DNA of 13,957 nucleotides from CAYZJD01 sp964478455. GTDB taxonomy: Bacteria; Acidobacteriota; Terriglobia; Bryobacterales; Bryobacteraceae. Below, one piece after another: positions 13,791-13,957 of the stretch. The notes under the pieces are model-generated. The model searched no databases and had not been told where the DNA came from. It saw only the letters and a program-made list of their open reading frames with translations. Each line of letters begins with the position of its first letter. Positions within the stretch are counted from its first letter, which is position 1. Position numbers and translations under genes: made by a program. The stretch is taken from contig CAYZJD010000085.1 in assembly GCA_964478455.1 (NCBI GenBank), forward strand, positions 1-13,957. Reading direction: 5' to 3'.

Positions 13791-13799
13791 ACGCGTATG

Positions 13800-13813
13800 A
13801 GAGGGATTCCTCT
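13800..13813. repeat. Short palindrome upstream of the aminotransferase gene
   Basis: AGAGG, GATT, CCTCT is a 5-bp perfect dyad with a 4-nt centre, 31 nt upstream of the aminotransferase ATG. It could be a small operator or hairpin; at this length chance is also plausible. Confidence 0.3.
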
Positions 13814-13957
13814 TGGTGAGCTTCGAGTACGATGGGAACCAGTGGGAGGTTGGGGAGGACGGTCAAGGCCGGCAATTTCCTGCAGCACGCCGAGGTCCAA
13901 TATCCTGTTTGTGTTCAAGTCGTTACGGGAGGGCCGGGCACGGGGAGACGCCTTAAG

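Noticed and set aside
13769..13918. 50-codon N-terminal extension of the aminotransferase frame to 13918.
   Set aside because: The family N-terminus is the MSRLAILGG segment. The extension is proline/arginine rich, has no family similarity, and contains the probable promoter region.
13816..13956. Plus-strand 46-codon frame starting VSFEYDGNQWEV, divergent from the aminotransferase.
   Set aside because: The first 15 codons look protein-like, but the rest (RRGPISCLCSSRYGRAGHG) loses the local codon pattern, the start has no well-placed ribosome-binding site, and the window ends there. It could be the beginning of a frameshifted gene, but I cannot support it.

Overview
The window looks like a chromosomal stretch of a high-GC, Gram-negative (diderm) bacterium, most likely an acidobacterium of the Solibacter/Bryobacter group. 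The best marker is the secreted protein at 1842-4901. Its C-terminus reads as the TIGR03437 ('Solibacter C-terminal') domain, which is heavily expanded in that lineage. A decaheme porin-cytochrome locus fits, since such loci are known in Candidatus Solibacter and Koribacter. A 100-N block at 4425-4524 shows this is a scaffolded draft assembly. The lineage call is inference from gene content only.

Plus-strand half (1-8950): the window opens inside a Tad-type secretion/pilus operon, with the 3' part of tadB, then tadC, then a previously uncalled 30-residue single-span membrane ORF. A perfect 8-bp hairpin follows, just ahead of the ribosome-binding site of a large exported beta-propeller/TIGR03437 protein. 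That gene is followed after 5 nt by a small outer-membrane barrel gene. After a weak terminator-like structure comes a three-gene unit: a decaheme DmsE/MtrA-type cytochrome c, a 663-residue outer-membrane barrel in the MtrB/PioB position, and a 117-residue polytopic membrane protein. The first two are the core of a transmembrane electron conduit that would carry electrons between periplasm and cell exterior. No surface cytochrome and no quinol-oxidising inner-membrane cytochrome lies in the window.

Minus-strand half (8917-13768): read right to left, a DegT/DnrJ/EryC1/StrS-type PLP aminotransferase comes first, then a 158-bp inverted-repeat element, then a tightly packed operon of a TIM-barrel sugar isomerase/epimerase-like protein, murQ, murA and a single-domain rhodanese. 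Genes in this operon are 4 nt apart or overlap by 8 and 4 nt. MurQ recycles MurNAc-6-P and MurA commits UDP-GlcNAc to peptidoglycan, so the operon links cell-wall salvage with synthesis. The last plus-strand gene and the rhodanese gene converge and overlap by 34 nt.

The observations most worth a second look are the cytochrome, whose only histidines are ten heme-motif and ten other His; the barrel and extra membrane protein beside it; the 8-nt-periodic inverted-repeat element that supplies the aminotransferase stop codon; and the 11-bp identity at both edges of the assembly gap. I found no CRISPR array, tRNA, rRNA, transposase or phage gene.
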